Below, one piece after another: positions 42,133 to 53,586 of a DNA stretch of 64,000 nucleotides; the first letter of the stretch is position 1, and every line of letters begins with the position of its first letter. Source of the stretch: Lotus japonicus (taxonomy: Eukaryota; Streptophyta; Magnoliopsida; Fabales; Fabaceae); NCBI RefSeq assembly GCF_012489685.1, contig NC_080043.1:38393127-38457126 (forward strand), written 5' to 3'. The notes beneath the pieces were generated by a model. It did no database searches. It was given only the letters and a program-made list of their open reading frames with translations, and was not told where the DNA came from. A program made the position numbers and the translations under genes.

Positions 42133-43661
42133 CGACAACATACTCAACACTTGGATCCGACGACGCTCCTCGTTTTCCAAAATTAAGATTTTACTTCCCA
42201 TGCCTTCCTTCGAGGTTGTTATCATTACTTAAAGATTTAGAGGTTATTTAAGGTCTTATGAGTTTTCTTTATAAAATAGATTCCATTTTGCCTTATCGCA
42301 AGTCTTATACATTTGCAGGATCTCCCAATCCCAAGTCGCTTCCAGAGGAGGTCTCGATCCACTAAACAAAATTAAGGCTCGAACCTCGTTCGTCCTATCA
42401 AACTTTCTCAAAACTCTCAAAATAAAATCGGCATGACCTGCCCGCTATTCTCACCATTCAGAAACTCAGTTTTCCAGTGTAAAGCATATTTAAGTCATCA
42501 CAATCGACAACATGTCATATATCAATAAATCGCATCATAAACACTTAGCACTTAGCATATAAAGCATGCACCACACATCCTAGATTACCCACATAGCACA
42601 TAGCATGTAAGACAATCTCAAAAACATTCAGTAGATGAATCATCTACATTGTCAGCCGAAGCCTCAGAAAACATTTTCAATCACACACAATCTCAGTGCA
42701 TAAACAGTAAACAATGTCGAAACATCGTCCCTAAGCATTAACTAGAGATTCAGTGAGAAGCCCTCACCTGAAGGTTCTCCAGTATGATCGTCAAGCGCTT
42801 CCTCGTACTCAAAGTGTTGTTCCTCAGGAAATTCCTCGAAAGTTCCTTTAAAACAAAATCACAGAAATACTATCAGAATCTATCGGAAACTAAGCTATCG
42901 ATACATACTAAGGTTACTCGAAGTAATCTATACTCTAAGGTACGATAAACTAGCGCGAAAGGACAAGTTTTCGGAAAAGGAAATTTCCTCCTCCCCCCTT
43001 ATAGCTCTCGGCCACTATAGGTAATTGTAGGGTTCGATTTTTCTTCGATCAAACTTGGTTCCTATGCTTTCATAAGCCGTAACTAAGGGTATTCTGAACT
43101 CGGAAAAATTATCGGATCAAAAACTGTCGCAGGGGTATTTTGGTCATGATTTTTAACTTAGGATTTTCAAAACTGAAATCCCAAAAATAAAATTTTGCAG
43201 GGACGTCACCAACGACGTTTATGACAACTAATCCTACTAGCACTAAGCTAAGGCGATAGTTTACAGCCTAAAGATTGGAACTTTACTCAAAAACTACATA
43301 AATGGGTATTTTAGGCTCAAATTGATTCCGGCGGAATTCCGGCGACATAACGGAAAATCTAATCCGGCAAAAGTGATCTTGGGCATACATAGAAGAGGTT
43401 TAGAATCAGAAATGAAAGATTCAGGATAGTTTTGCAAAAACCCATAAACTATCCGCTCAGAAAACTCTACAGAAAAGCTATGGAAAAAGCGATCAGAGGT
43501 AAGGATTAGCGACTATACCTCGAAGCCTTGAAGTAGCAACTAACGGATCAACGATCAAGCAAACGATGAAGAAAAACTCTTCTTCCTTCTTCCTTGTTCT
43601 TGGCCGCGGTTTAGAGGAGAGAAAATGGAGGAAAATTGTGTTTTTTTCTTCCTTTATTTGC

Positions 43662-43669
43662 TATATATA
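43662..43669 (-). promoter_or_regulatory. TATA box, element 3 5' LTR
   Basis: CTATATATAG is at the equivalent of 34963. This copy would drive full-length element RNA. Confidence 0.55.
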
Positions 43670-44388
43670 GAAGATGGAATTTCGCGGGAAAATGAAAGTT
43701 TCGCGAATCTGATTTTTCCGGCGTCATTCTCCATGAATTCTAAGATAGGTTTTGGCAAAGGAATTCCTAAGCTAAGAAGATGTCTCCTTGTATTTTTGGC
43801 AACTAATGCAAAGTCGGTGCAAAGTCGGTGTAAAACTATTTTACCCGATAAGTTGCTTTTTGCCTCGAATGTCGGAATAGAAAACTTCCTTCGGAAGAAA
43901 GATTGAAATCATCAAGAGAAATGGGTGTACGCGTGTGGAATATTCATTTGAAGCTCTGAATAGATAAAGTCCTCAAAGTCGGGAAATTCTAGGGTTTTGA
44001 AATACCAGGGTTTCGGTTTCGGCAAACTTCCGATGATTGGAATCGGACGTTCGTAGATCCTAGAGTTTCGCCTCGAAACGATTGTGATATATGGAAAAAG
44101 AGAAGTTCTAACATTTCTCTGAAGATTTTTGGAATTAACTGCCATCGTGCCTAAAAGTGAAAAAATAGCTATATACTAGGGTTTCTGACCTAGGTTTAAG
44201 CGTAAAACGTTCGTGCTATAACTTTTATCGATCATAATGAAATCCTTGAACTTTTCCTGAACTTTCTCCTTCATAAATATATTTCATTTAATAAACTTTC
44301 GTTCAGGTTTCCCTTCACATTACATCGACCCTAATTGTGAATAAAAAGTTTATTCACTTAACATAAGCCTAAAAACTCGGGCCTTACA

Positions 44389-45735
44389 ACTAACGGGGTT
44401 AAGAGGAAACGTGTTGTCGCAGATGCTGATGTCGAGGTCGCCACCTCCCCTCAAAAGAAACGGACCAGAAAATCCGGTGCTGCCCCTTCTGAAACGGTTG
44501 TGGTGGCCCCAAACGTCACTGCCCCGGGGCCTAGCGATTCAAGACCTGACCCCATCCTTCAGCTGGAGATTGACGAGTCGGCTCCGATATCCACCGGCGA
44601 TGCGGTCCAAACTTCCCCAACTAGAAAACCCCGAAAATCCAAAAGGGTCGCCCCTGGTACAAATGAAGAAACGAGGGTCGCGACCCCCTCGCCTCAAAAG
44701 TCAATAAAGAAGAAGAGGAAAACAAAGAGACCCAGGGCTGGCGAAACATCTGCCCCTCGCCAAGATCTGGCAGGCGGGGAAAAGCCAGACCTCATGGGCG
44801 ATGCGGGGCACTCGCCCTTTTCTGAAGGAGTCATCGCCGATCAACATGCTTCTGAAGATGTTTCCTCGGGGGCTCCCCAAACAACCCTCTCCCCTGTCCG
44901 TTCATGACGCCAAGCTGAGGCAAGCCCACCTAGGGTCTTCCTCGTTCCCACCATGAGTGACGACAGTGAAGACCAAACTCCCACTGCTTCGCTTCCGCTT
45001 CGCCATTCTTCCCCCGCCACTAGCCATCCGATTGTTGATGAGAAGACATGCTTTGTCTCACATCAGCAGCTCTCCCCTGTTGACTTTATGCTAACCGACC
45101 CCTTCCTTGACAATGTGAGAGGAACTAGAACTCCTGACCTTGATGGGGTGGCGCGAGAAGCCATCTCGTGCCTTTTGCGTGCGGGATGCCTTTTTGCCAG
45201 GTTGTCGCAGGATTCAGCCACAGCTGCTAAAGTTGAAGAGCTCCGCCATAGGGCGACAATCCCCTCAGCCTTGGAGGGCGAGCGGGACGACTTGCAGCAG
45301 GAATTGAAGGCCAAGGCTGAGGTGATTGTCGCGGGCAGGGCTGCCTGCCTCGTCAAAGACAAAGAGATCGCGTTCCTTCAAAGTGAGTTGGGGTCGACGA
45401 ACGAATCTCTCACCGATGTGAGATCTGAATTAGAAACAAAAGCCAAAGCCGTCGCGGATGCGGAATACCGTGCGGATTCTGAGGTCAGAACTCTCCGGGC
45501 ACGGCTGGCGGCCAGGGCTGCTGCTGAGGCCGTGGAAGAGCGTGGTCGCGGTTTCTTCCTCACCAAAGCTCAAGTCCAATATCTTTATGAGGGGATTGAC
45601 CTCAGCGGGACGGGAGCTTTCAAGAAGGTCACCCCCCAGGGATTGGTCGGCCCGGACGATCCCCCGGGCTTCAATGCTGCATATTTTGCGGCTGCTGAAA
45701 ACGCAGGAGAAGCAGAAAATGTTAGTGTAGTGTGA
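44389..45735 (+). pseudogene. Element 2 antisense ORF, 3' part
   Basis: After element 3 the frame continues as GVKRKRVVADADVEVATSPQ and a basic, Pro/Ser/Lys-rich region with nuclear-localisation-like KKKRKTKRPR. It meets one TGA at 44905-44907 and resumes in the same frame through ATG 44953 (MSDDSEDQTPTA) to the stop at 45735. The last 150 residues form a long coiled coil (ELRHRATIPSALEGERDDLQ, VKDKEIAFLQSELGSTNESL). They end in FKKVTPQGLVGPDDPPGFNA, which element 1 shares. The whole antisense protein would be about 750 residues: Transposase_28-like domain, basic linker, coiled coil. A nuclear coiled-coil protein is an inference. Confidence 0.7.
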
Positions 45736-46989
45736 ATATTTTGTATTGATTTTTCTTACCTTCCTTTTTTTTGTATTTTTTAATTAATATCGTCCGATGT
45801 TATTTAAAGAAAATTTGTTGCGATTTTGTCCACCTTTCCTCGTTCGCGCCCTCGTGCCCTTCGGGCTTTGCCTTTTGTGCTCGTGTAGCGATTTTGAATA
45901 TGTGCTAGTGAAACTAGGACTTTAGCTCAGCCTTGGGCTGAGGCTTTCTCCTCGCACCAATATTTCCTGTAAGAGCAGGTGCGGCCTCGCCGGTTTTATC
46001 CCGGCGAGGGCTTACGGTGCTAGGGACCCAATGGCCATATAGGTTTACCCAGACTTATGCCTAGTTTTTGTTCTCGCCCATATTTTCGGGGAGGTCTCAC
46101 TTGCCCATATTTCGGGGAGACTTTTGGGGTAAACTTCTTGCCCTTGGACAAGGAGCTTTCCCGCACACATCGCCAACGAGAGGTCAGCGATTCGCACCAG
46201 ACTTTCTGGAGCAATCCCACACATCAAGGTCGTGTTGGGATTGCCACCTTCAGGGAACTTTTCCCACTGGGCGAACCTGACATGTTATTTGAGTTGCTAT
46301 CTGGGTAGCAGCGGTTCACGTCGAACTTTTCCGGAGTGATCCCCAGACATCTGATCCCCTAGAATTTATCCCACCGAGCGACCGTCATATTGTAGTCCAG
46401 CTAGGATTATTACTTGAGAATATCCTTTTGTATTTGATTCGTAATTCAAATTTACATAGGAGGGATGCCTCTTTAAAAAAAAACTCCCGTGGCGGAGAAA
46501 AATAGTGCATCTTTATTTTTGGTCCTAATTTTGGTTTTGTTGTTGTGTCCTCGTTCCTGCTTTCCACACGCTACCTCTTCAAGCCTCTCGGGTCAAAGTA
46601 TCATCCCCATCACCACATCTTTCGAGCCAGATGTGCTCGCTAGCCATTCATCGTTTTGGTTTCTTTCCATGCCCGCCTCGTGGTGGTGAGGAACTTCTCC
46701 CATCTTGCCCTTCTGCCTGTCGTGCTTGGACGTCCCTGGCTTGAAAACTATCGAACCCACAGGCTTCCAATATTTTGACTCTCTTTTTGCCTTACCCGTG
46801 CGACGACTCACTGGTTTCCTTCTCCTCGCCTTCTTTTTGTCCTTAGACCACTCGCGCGCCTTATCATCTCTTTTCTCGCCCCTGCCCTGCTGGACGATTC
46901 GCTGGTCCATTTCTTGAATCGTAATTCCCTTTCCCTTTTCCTCATCTCACCCTGAACTCAAGAGATTCGGTTTCCTAAACATCGGCAGT
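45736..46989. other. Convergent spacer of element 2
   Basis: AT-rich sequence after the antisense stop (TTTTTTTGTATTTTTTAATT) looks like a plant 3' untranslated region. A perfect hairpin lies at 45985-46009. About 46010-46500 is the inverted counterpart of 13010-13400 in element 1. A K/R-rich minus frame (46593-46910) continues the linker before the protease but has no domain. Confidence 0.55.
45985..46009. repeat. Perfect 9-bp stem hairpin
   Basis: CCTCGCCGG and CCGGCGAGG are separated by TTTTATC, with an outer GTAAG/CTTAC pair. It lies between the ends of the sense and antisense coding halves. Confidence 0.75.
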
Positions 46990-47735
46990 TCCCAGAATGC
47001 TGGGTCTTTTGAGCTCCAGCTGAAGAGGTCAAAGTTGTCCTCTACCAGCTTCTCTAAGTGTCTCTCCTGACTAACCGTGAGCCTGGGCTCGATCGCCTAC
47101 ACCCCCTGCTGAATTTATACGCTTCTAAGTCTGCGATCACACTTGCCCAATGCTCCTTTGCATGAGCGTCCGTGAGTTGTCCATCCTTACTCGTCCTCCC
47201 ATCTACCTCGACTTGTCCTGTGTTGCTCCCTGATCTTGCTATCTTCCTGTCAACCCCCTGCTTCGATCCCCCTTGCCTTCTTTAATTACCTTGGATGACT
47301 TCAACCTCATGGCACTTGTGTCCCTCGCCAGCTCCTTTCTTTCCATACAAGTTGAGACAGTTGTTGTAACATTCTCTCGCCCTCCTTTGATCAACTACAA
47401 TCTTTCCCACTTTTCCACTTATCAGCGGATATTTCACCGCAAGGTGTGCCGTCGAAATTACTGCACGGAGGCGATTGAGTGTATTCCTTCCAATGATGAC
47501 GTTGTAGGATGCCACAACTTGCAATACAAAATACCTCACACGGAGTAGCTTAGCGTTATCGTCGATACCAAAGACTGTGTCCAGATCTACATATCCGCGT
47601 ACCCAGACTTGCTCGCCCGAGAAGCCTACCAACGTTCCTGTATAGGGCATCAAATCTTTGTCCATCAATCCTAATTGATCAAAAGCATCCCCATAGATGA
47701 TGTCAGCGGAGCTCCCTTGGTCCAAAAGAACCCGC
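46990..47735 (-). pseudogene. Element 2 RT-start remnant and protease, 3' part
   Basis: From 47735 the minus strand reads RRVLLDQGSSADIIYGDAFD, KDLMPYTGTLVGFSGEQVWV and YNVIIGRNTLNRLRAVISTA, then KYPLISGKVGKIVVDQRRA, and stops at 47282. Further on, EPRLTVSQERHLEKLVEDNF and DLFSWSSKD mark the same truncated RT start as element 1. D-Q-G replaces the usual protease D-S/T-G in both copies. Confidence 0.75.
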
Positions 47736-47740
47736 CGCAC

Positions 47741-49006
47741 TGATAAGCGCATAATTGATGCACTTTACGTGTGTCTTTCTAAGCTTCATTATATACATTT
47801 TTGTGCTTAATTGTTATGACTTAGCCATGTTTTTACCATTAGTGTTTATTTGGATTATTCATGGAAAGGAGCTTAATTCTACACTTTTAGTTTCTATGAC
47901 TGTTTTGCTAGAACAGATTGAATATGGAGCTAGCAATATCGAAATAAGGCCCATAATATGTCGTTGGAAAACTAACTCGACGACCTACAACTTTCATGTT
48001 AAGCACAATTTGAGAATCAGCCTCTAACTTGGTCATAATTTCCTTGCAAAGTTGCTGTCGCTAATCCTGCGAGTTTGGAACAGTCTGCACTAAAATGATC
48101 ATATCTTGGGTTACAGAACTCCGAATTAGGATCCGATTGAAGACCCGGGAAGCTGACTTAAAGAGCTACAACTCACATGTTTACCTTAATTGAAGATTCA
48201 GACTTCTTGTAGGACCCGCGAATGCCTGATTGTTCAGCAGCTTACTCCTTTATGTGGGCCCGATTTTGTGAAGATTTAGAAAAGATTTAGATAACAAAGA
48301 TCGTTACTTGATGAACAAGTTTATTTATTAGTATAAATAAGTGAGTTTAGGCTTTTGTTAGACCACACCACCTCACCACCATTACACCACCTCACCACAT
48401 CTCACCATCACCTCCTCCACCTTCTCCTAATATCTCTCTCCATCTTTTCTACTATGAGTTGCTAAACTCCATAGTTAGTCTTAGGATTTTGAATATTCTT
48501 GTGTTTGCAAACTTGAGGTTCTATTCTTAATGCAAATTCTTTCTTTATTAATTCTTTTCATCTCTATTTCTGATCTAGGGTTTGCTTAATTCCGTAGTTT
48601 TAGAAATAAGAGTTGATGCATGTTCGCTTAGTTCATGTTAGTTCGTAACTGTTTCTTAATCGCTTAGTTTAGGAAACTGTGAATTAATTTTCGCTTAGTT
48701 AATTAGTTCTCACGAATTAGGGAATTGATAAGGAAGAGTTAATCTTTTGTAACCGATGAAGGTTTGTTGCACTTGAATGTTATAATCCGATGACTAACAC
48801 TTTCTTTTATCTGATTAAATCTCTTTTAAGTTTTGTTTGTTACTTTACAATCAAATCAATCAAACCCCCTTTTTAATTGCTTTCTTTTACTCTATTATCA
48901 ATTAATAACTCACCGAGTCCTTGTGAGATCGATCCTGGTGTTCAACACCTTGTACTGCATTCAAAGCAGAATACTTTGGCACGCACCCGCGACAGTGCGT
49001 TCCTCA
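47741..49006 (+). repeat. Element 4 5' LTR
   Basis: 1266 bp. It contains two copies of the CTAACTC...CTACAACTTTCATGTT-type motif (47970-48005, 48150-48185) and a TATA box at 48332-48339 (AGTATAAATAAG). It is followed by a T-rich leader. Confidence 0.9.
48332..48339 (+). promoter_or_regulatory. TATA box of element 4 LTR
   Basis: TTAGTATAAATAAGTG lies about 590 bp into the LTR and is conserved at 52907-52914. Confidence 0.6.
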
Positions 49007-49009
49007 AAT

Positions 49010-49027
49010 TGGCGCCAATTTCCGCGG
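49010..49027 (+). promoter_or_regulatory. Probable primer-binding site, element 4
   Basis: TGGCGCCAATTTCCGCGG starts four bases after the LTR. The first seven bases fit a tRNA ending GGCGCCA, but I cannot name the tRNA; it does not match tRNA-Asp beyond that. Confidence 0.5.
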
Positions 49028-49568
49028 ACTTCGGTGATTATTAATTGTTTTTAGAGTACTTGTTTCCTTTTTTGTTTTATTTATTTTATTTTCGTTTTGA
49101 ATAAAAAACAAAAAAAAGAGACCAGCGAACAAAGATTTGATTTGATTTTATTTTTATTTTATTAGATTGTAGTTTGTTATTTCTTTTGTTCTACTATATC
49201 TTCTATATCTATATTATATCTTCTATCCCAATCTCTTATCTTTTAATTCTTTTTCCTATCTTTTATTTTTTTTTTTTGATATCTTTTCTAACTTCATTCC
49301 CTTCTTTATTATTCTTATTATTATTAGTACTAGATTTTTTTTTTACTAACTTTTTTTTCTTTGTTTTATTGTTGCAGGTCTCGTTCAATTTTTTGTTTTC
49401 TTTATTTCTTTTTTTTTACTAACGTTGAACTCGTTTTTTTTTTACTAACTTGATTTTTTTTTCTTTTCCACTAACGTTTGTGTTTTTGTTATGTTTTATT
49501 TTTTTTTGTTTTGTTGTGGTGAAAAAAAAAACCGAACACAAGTGTTAGTTTGTGGAGTTTTTGCAGTG
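49028..49568 (+). other. T-rich leader of element 4
   Basis: Extremely pyrimidine-rich sequence (about 49060-49520, many T runs) leads to TTTTTGCAG just before the ATG. This fits a 5' leader intron with a strong 3' splice site. Confidence 0.5.
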
Positions 49569-50501
49569 ATGGAAGCTAAACTTGATAAGCTAGAAGCCAA
49601 ACTCGACGAGCTACAATTTTCTGTTATACAAATGTTGCTCAAGAGCTATCAACAGCAGTTTGAGTCACCTCAATGTTATCCACAAAAGAATTTTGAAAAT
49701 ATTTGGTGTGACCTACCTTGCTATCATCCACAAGGGCAATTCCAGCAGCCTATTTATTCACCACCATGCTACTACCTGCAAGAGGAATTTCAATATCCTT
49801 TTCCTGATCCACATCATTCACAAGAGGAATTCCATCAACCTTGGAATGATCCACCCCAATTTTTGGAAGACCTTTCAAAGCAATATGAAGCAAACCAAGC
49901 CCAATTTCAACAACCTCGACACGAGGAACCTTCCATATTGCAAGAAATTCAAGACATGTTGAACCAAATGTCTGCAAATCTCAATGCAAATGCTGATCAA
50001 CACCTGCAAGATACTGCAAATTTACAAGCTCCAGTTAACGAGCTAGTTGCACACGCTCCCACATTGCAACATGAAGCTGATGCAGAGATTGATTATGAAG
50101 TTAATTCTTGTGTTGATACTCATCTTGATGCTAGCACTGATGGTTCTGGTGATGTTAATGAGTTTGAAGTTGATGCTGCTTCTAATGCTAGTATTGATAG
50201 TTCAGCATGCTCTTACTTTGATGATTCTAATGATGAAAACAACCAACAAGAAATACATCTCCCTCTTCCACAAAGAACTTATGAGAATGAGAAGATGTAT
50301 CCTGGTGAAGAAGAAAATAAGTTGTTAGATGATTTCAAGAAGTGTTTTGCAGTGGATGAAGTTAAGAAGATGGATGTAGAACGTGGATCTAAATTAGGAA
50401 TTTTTCCACATGAGCAACTTTTAATTAATCTAGATATTTTTGAAAAAGTCATGCTTATTGGAGAGTCCATTGATTGCAAGGAGCCAACCTCAATGGAGTA
50501 A
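49569..50501 (+). CDS. Element 4 ORF, 310 aa, unknown
   Basis: ATG 49569 (MEAKLDKLEAKLDELQFSVI) follows a splice-acceptor-like TTTTTGCAG. Residues 1-40 are a predicted coiled coil. Residues 40-130 hold four or five imperfect aromatic/proline repeats of the type (Y/H)xPQxxFQ(Q/Y)P. The rest is acidic, with runs such as DAEIDYEVNSCVDTHLDAST and CSYFDDSNDENNQQE, and it ends CKEPTSME. There are no Cys/His knuckle, protease or RT motifs. It could be a highly diverged or captured Gag-like particle protein, or an unrelated gene. The open frame in a non-autonomous element suggests it is tolerated or useful. Confidence 0.6.
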   Translation: MEAKLDKLEAKLDELQFSVIQMLLKSYQQQFESPQCYPQKNFENIWCDLPCYHPQGQFQQPIYSPPCYYLQEEFQYPFPDPHHSQEEFHQPWNDPPQFLEDLSKQYEANQAQFQQPRHEEPSILQEIQDMLNQMSANLNANADQHLQDTANLQAPVNELVAHAPTLQHEADAEIDYEVNSCVDTHLDASTDGSGDVNEFEVDAASNASIDSSACSYFDDSNDENNQQEIHLPLPQRTYENEKMYPGEEENKLLDDFKKCFAVDEVKKMDVERGSKLGIFPHEQLLINLDIFEKVMLIGESIDCKEPTSME

Positions 50502-50834
50502 TACTTTTTGAAACCTCTACCAAAGCCTCCAGACAAAGAGTTGATTGTTGAATGTACTGATTTTTCATTTACTCTTATTTCAGGTGGTACACATGCTTGG
50601 AAAAAGTTTTCACTCAAACTTAACATTGTCATGAGTCATGTTGAAGGTGCTAGAAAACAGTTTGGGTTTGTTAAGATTGTTGCAGATGAGATCCCTCCAA
50701 AACCACCCGACTTGTGGATTGTTGTTGTTGTGCCTCAAGACTATGAGCTTCCGCTGAATGCAAGGCCTCCACCGGACCCAGGTGATAGCAGATTCAGAGC
50801 ATTACCAGGTTTCATGCCTCGCCAGCTCCCTTGA
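50502..50834 (+). pseudogene. Element 4 downstream frame, about 108 aa, unknown
   Basis: After the TAA at 50499-50501 another frame reads LPKPPDKELIVECTDFSFTL, GGTHAWKKFSLKLNIVMSHV and IPPKPPDLWIVVVVPQDYEL to a stop at 50832. The composition is protein-like, but I know no homologue. It may be the C-terminus of the preceding ORF after a lesion or a second exon. Confidence 0.35.
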
Positions 50835-52315
50835 TCCCTGGTTTTTCCTAACCTTTCTCTTTTATTACACTTGTCTAATTTATTTGATGATTTGTGTCTT
50901 ACATTGAGGACAATGTGTGATTTAAGTGTGGGGGTGGGAATCTTATTTAGGAGTAGTAGAACCTCAGTTAGGATAGTTTGCAATTTCAATTTATTTGCTT
51001 TGTTTTTATTGTTTTCAATAAAAGAGTTCACACTTTTTCAATGAGTTTTAGAGATGCTGAGTTTGTGAGCAATGTAACCACTTTTCTGTTAAGTTTCATG
51101 TCTCTTTTGGATGAAGTTGCTTGCATTTTGAGTTCATCATGATTTGCATTGAGAACTGATCTGTTGGATTCATTGTGTTATATGCTTGCCATGTGAGACT
51201 ACCTTGTGAGATTTTGGACCAAACACTTGAATGGTAATATCTTTGCCATGATTCTCTTCTTTCTTGTGTGATTTCCTCATGTTTATATGCACTGCAGAAC
51301 TTGACTTGATTCTGACTCAAATTTTTGTTCATTTTCATACTTTGATGTGATAAGTCATTCTTTTTCAATAAGCTATTGGCCTAAAAAGCTTACCTTGCAT
51401 GTTTTAACCTTTGTTTTAACCCCTTTGAGCCTAATATCTCTATTCTTTTGTAGCTCATTACAAGCCTAAGTGAAAAACAATGATGATATCTTACCTTAGG
51501 AAATGTAAGAGCTTTGGAATTGACTTGGGAATGAGTATTCAACAAGTGCGGGGGTGATTTATTTGAATGCATGGTCTAAGTTGCTCAAAAGAGGTGTCTT
51601 CCTTGAGGATAAATTGTAAGCAAGCTGAAAAGAAGTTGAAAGAAAAAAAAACAAAAATATGCAAATGTCAAAAAAGAAAAAGAAAGACAAAAAGAGAAGT
51701 TACAAAGTGAAGGAAGGTACTAAAGAAAGAAAAGGAAGTGGAAGTTGAAAAAAATGAAGTTGTAAAAGGAAGAATGTGTTAATTCTTGGGGTTGTGAGTA
51801 TGTTTAATTTGAATTTTTCCCCATTGCTCTTATTTTTCCTAAGGTTTTAACTCTGAATATCTTTCATAAATCCTTCCTTGACCTTAGCCTCATTACAACC
51901 TTCAAAAGTCCTTTGATCTTTGTATGCATTCGTTCAATTTAATTGGTGTGTTAGAATCTTTTCAAGCCTATGATAGATGCATGTATCCATGAGATGATGA
52001 GAGTTGCTTAAGCATGATTAAACACAAGCCCAAACACTTGAGAGTAGAGAGTATAACACTTGCATCCAACTTTGATGTTCAATTTGAAATTTCTTGTTGG
52101 CTTGGAATGTAGGTGATGGAATCTAATTTGTCTAATCTTTGTGGAAAATGAAGTGGTTGTTTTCTTGCTCATAAACCTGAATTTCTACTTCTCAAAGATA
52201 AGTGTGAGCTGAGTTTTTATGTTTTAGGAAGTACTTGTTATCATAATTGATTTTCTGAATCTTCTTTGAAGTTAAGTTTTGCCCAGGAGTGCAAAAGGTT
52301 AAGTGTGGGGGTATT
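50835..52315 (+). other. Element 4 3' untranslated region
   Basis: No credible ORF. GAGGACAATGTGTGATTTAAG followed by GTGTGGGGGTGGG (about 50907) and an A/G-rich tract (51630-51770) resemble the 3' region of the Athila-like element. AAGTGTGGGGGTATT at 52301-52315 is the polypurine tract before the 3' LTR. Confidence 0.55.
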
Positions 52316-53581
52316 TGATAAGCGCATAATTGATGCACTTTACGTGTGTCTTTCTAAGCTTCATTATATATATTTTTGTGCTTAATTGTTATGACTTAGC
52401 CATGTTTTGACCATTAGTGTTTATTTGGATTATTCATGGAAAATAGCTTAATTCTACACTTTTAGTTTCTATGACTGTTTTACTAGAACAGATTGAATAT
52501 GGAGCTATCAATATCGAAATAAGGCCCATAATATGTCGTTGGAAAGCTAACTCGACGCCCTACAACTTTCATGTTAAGCACAATTTGAGAATCAGCCTCT
52601 AATTTGGTCATACTTTCCTTGCAAAGTTGCTATCGCTAATCCTGTGAGTTTGGAACAGTCTGCACTAAAATGATCATATCTTGGGTTACAGAACTCGGAA
52701 TTAGGATCCGATTGAAGGCCTGCGAAGCTGACTTAAAGAGATACAACTCTCATGTTTACCTCAATTGAAGATTCAGACTTCTTGTAGGACCCGCGAATGC
52801 CTGATAGTTCAGCAGCTTACTCCTTTATGTGGGTCCGATTTTGTGAAGATTTAGAAAAGATTTAGATAACAAAGATTGTTACTTGATGAACAAGTTTATT
52901 TATTAGTATAAATAAGTGAGTTTAGGCTTTTGTTAGACCACACCACCTCACCACCATTACACCACCTCACCACATCTCACCATCACCTCCTCCACCTTCT
53001 CCTAATATCTCCCTCCATCTTTTCTACTATGAGTTGCTAAACTCCATAGTTAGTCTTAGGATTTTGAATATTCTTGTGTTTGCAAACTTGAGGTTCTATT
53101 CTTAATGCAAATTCTTTCTTTATTAATTCTTTTCATCTCTATTTCTTATCTAGGGTTTGCTTAATTCCGTAGTTTTAGAAATAAGAGTTGATGCATGTTC
53201 GCTTAGTTCATGTTAGTTCGTAACTGTTTCTTAATCGCTTAGTTTAGGAAACTGTGAATTAATTTTCGCTTAGTTAATTAGTTCTCACGAATTAGGGAAT
53301 TGATAAGGAAGAGTTAATCTTTTGTAATCGATGAAGGTTTGTTGCACTTGAATGTTATAATCCGATGACTAACACTTTCTTTTATCTGATTAAATCTCTT
53401 TTAAGTTTTGTTTGTTACTTTACAATCAAATCAATCAAACCCCCTTTTTAATTGCTTTCTTTTACTCTATTATCAATTAATACCTCACCGAGTCCTTGTG
53501 AGATCGATCCTGGTGTTCAACACCTTGTACTGCATTCAAAGCAGAATACTTTGGCACGCACCCGCGACAGTGCGTTCGTCA
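52316..53581 (+). repeat. Element 4 3' LTR
   Basis: 1266 bp, matching 47741-49006 with scattered substitutions (by eye on the order of 1-2%). It is followed by the TSD cgcac. Confidence 0.9.
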
Positions 53582-53586
53582 CGCAC

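Larger units (their letters stand above)
31670..44388 (-). mobile_element. Element 3: Tekay-like chromovirus, nearly intact
   Basis: A complete 12.7-kb LTR retrotransposon with TSD actaa (31665-31669 and 44389-44393). The LTRs are 4009 and 4020 bp and nearly identical: I see about four substitutions and one 11-bp duplication. It has a tRNA-iMet priming site and a single gag-pol frame with protease, RT, RNase H, integrase and a C-terminal chromodomain-like region. A single in-frame TAG near the N-terminus of Gag is the only visible coding lesion. It is among the youngest insertions here and a candidate helper for its own family. Confidence 0.93.
40369..44388 (-). repeat. Element 3 5' LTR (right)
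   Basis: This 4020-bp repeat is nearly identical to 31670-35678. Differences seen are near 42063 (G for A), 42246 (A for T), 42728 (T for A), 43162 (G for A) and an extra AAAGTCGGTGC at about 43810-43830. Confidence 0.93.
47741..53581 (+). mobile_element. Element 4: non-autonomous LTR element with an unknown ORF
   Basis: Two 1266-bp LTRs (TGATAAGCGCATAATTG...CGTTCCTCA or CGTTCGTCA) are flanked by a perfect TSD cgcac (47736-47740 and 53582-53586). Removing it rejoins the element 2 protease frame exactly. The interior (49007-52315) has a TTGGCGCC priming site and one ORF of unknown family, and lacks any gag, protease, RT or integrase motif I recognise. AAGTGTGGGGG motifs near 50917 and 52302 recall Athila/Tat 3' regions. 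Parent lineage unresolved. Confidence 0.88.

Noticed and set aside
49174..49422. Hydrophobic membrane protein
   Set aside because: The Phe/Leu/Ile-rich translation is produced by a T-rich leader, probably an intron, and has no start context or homologue.
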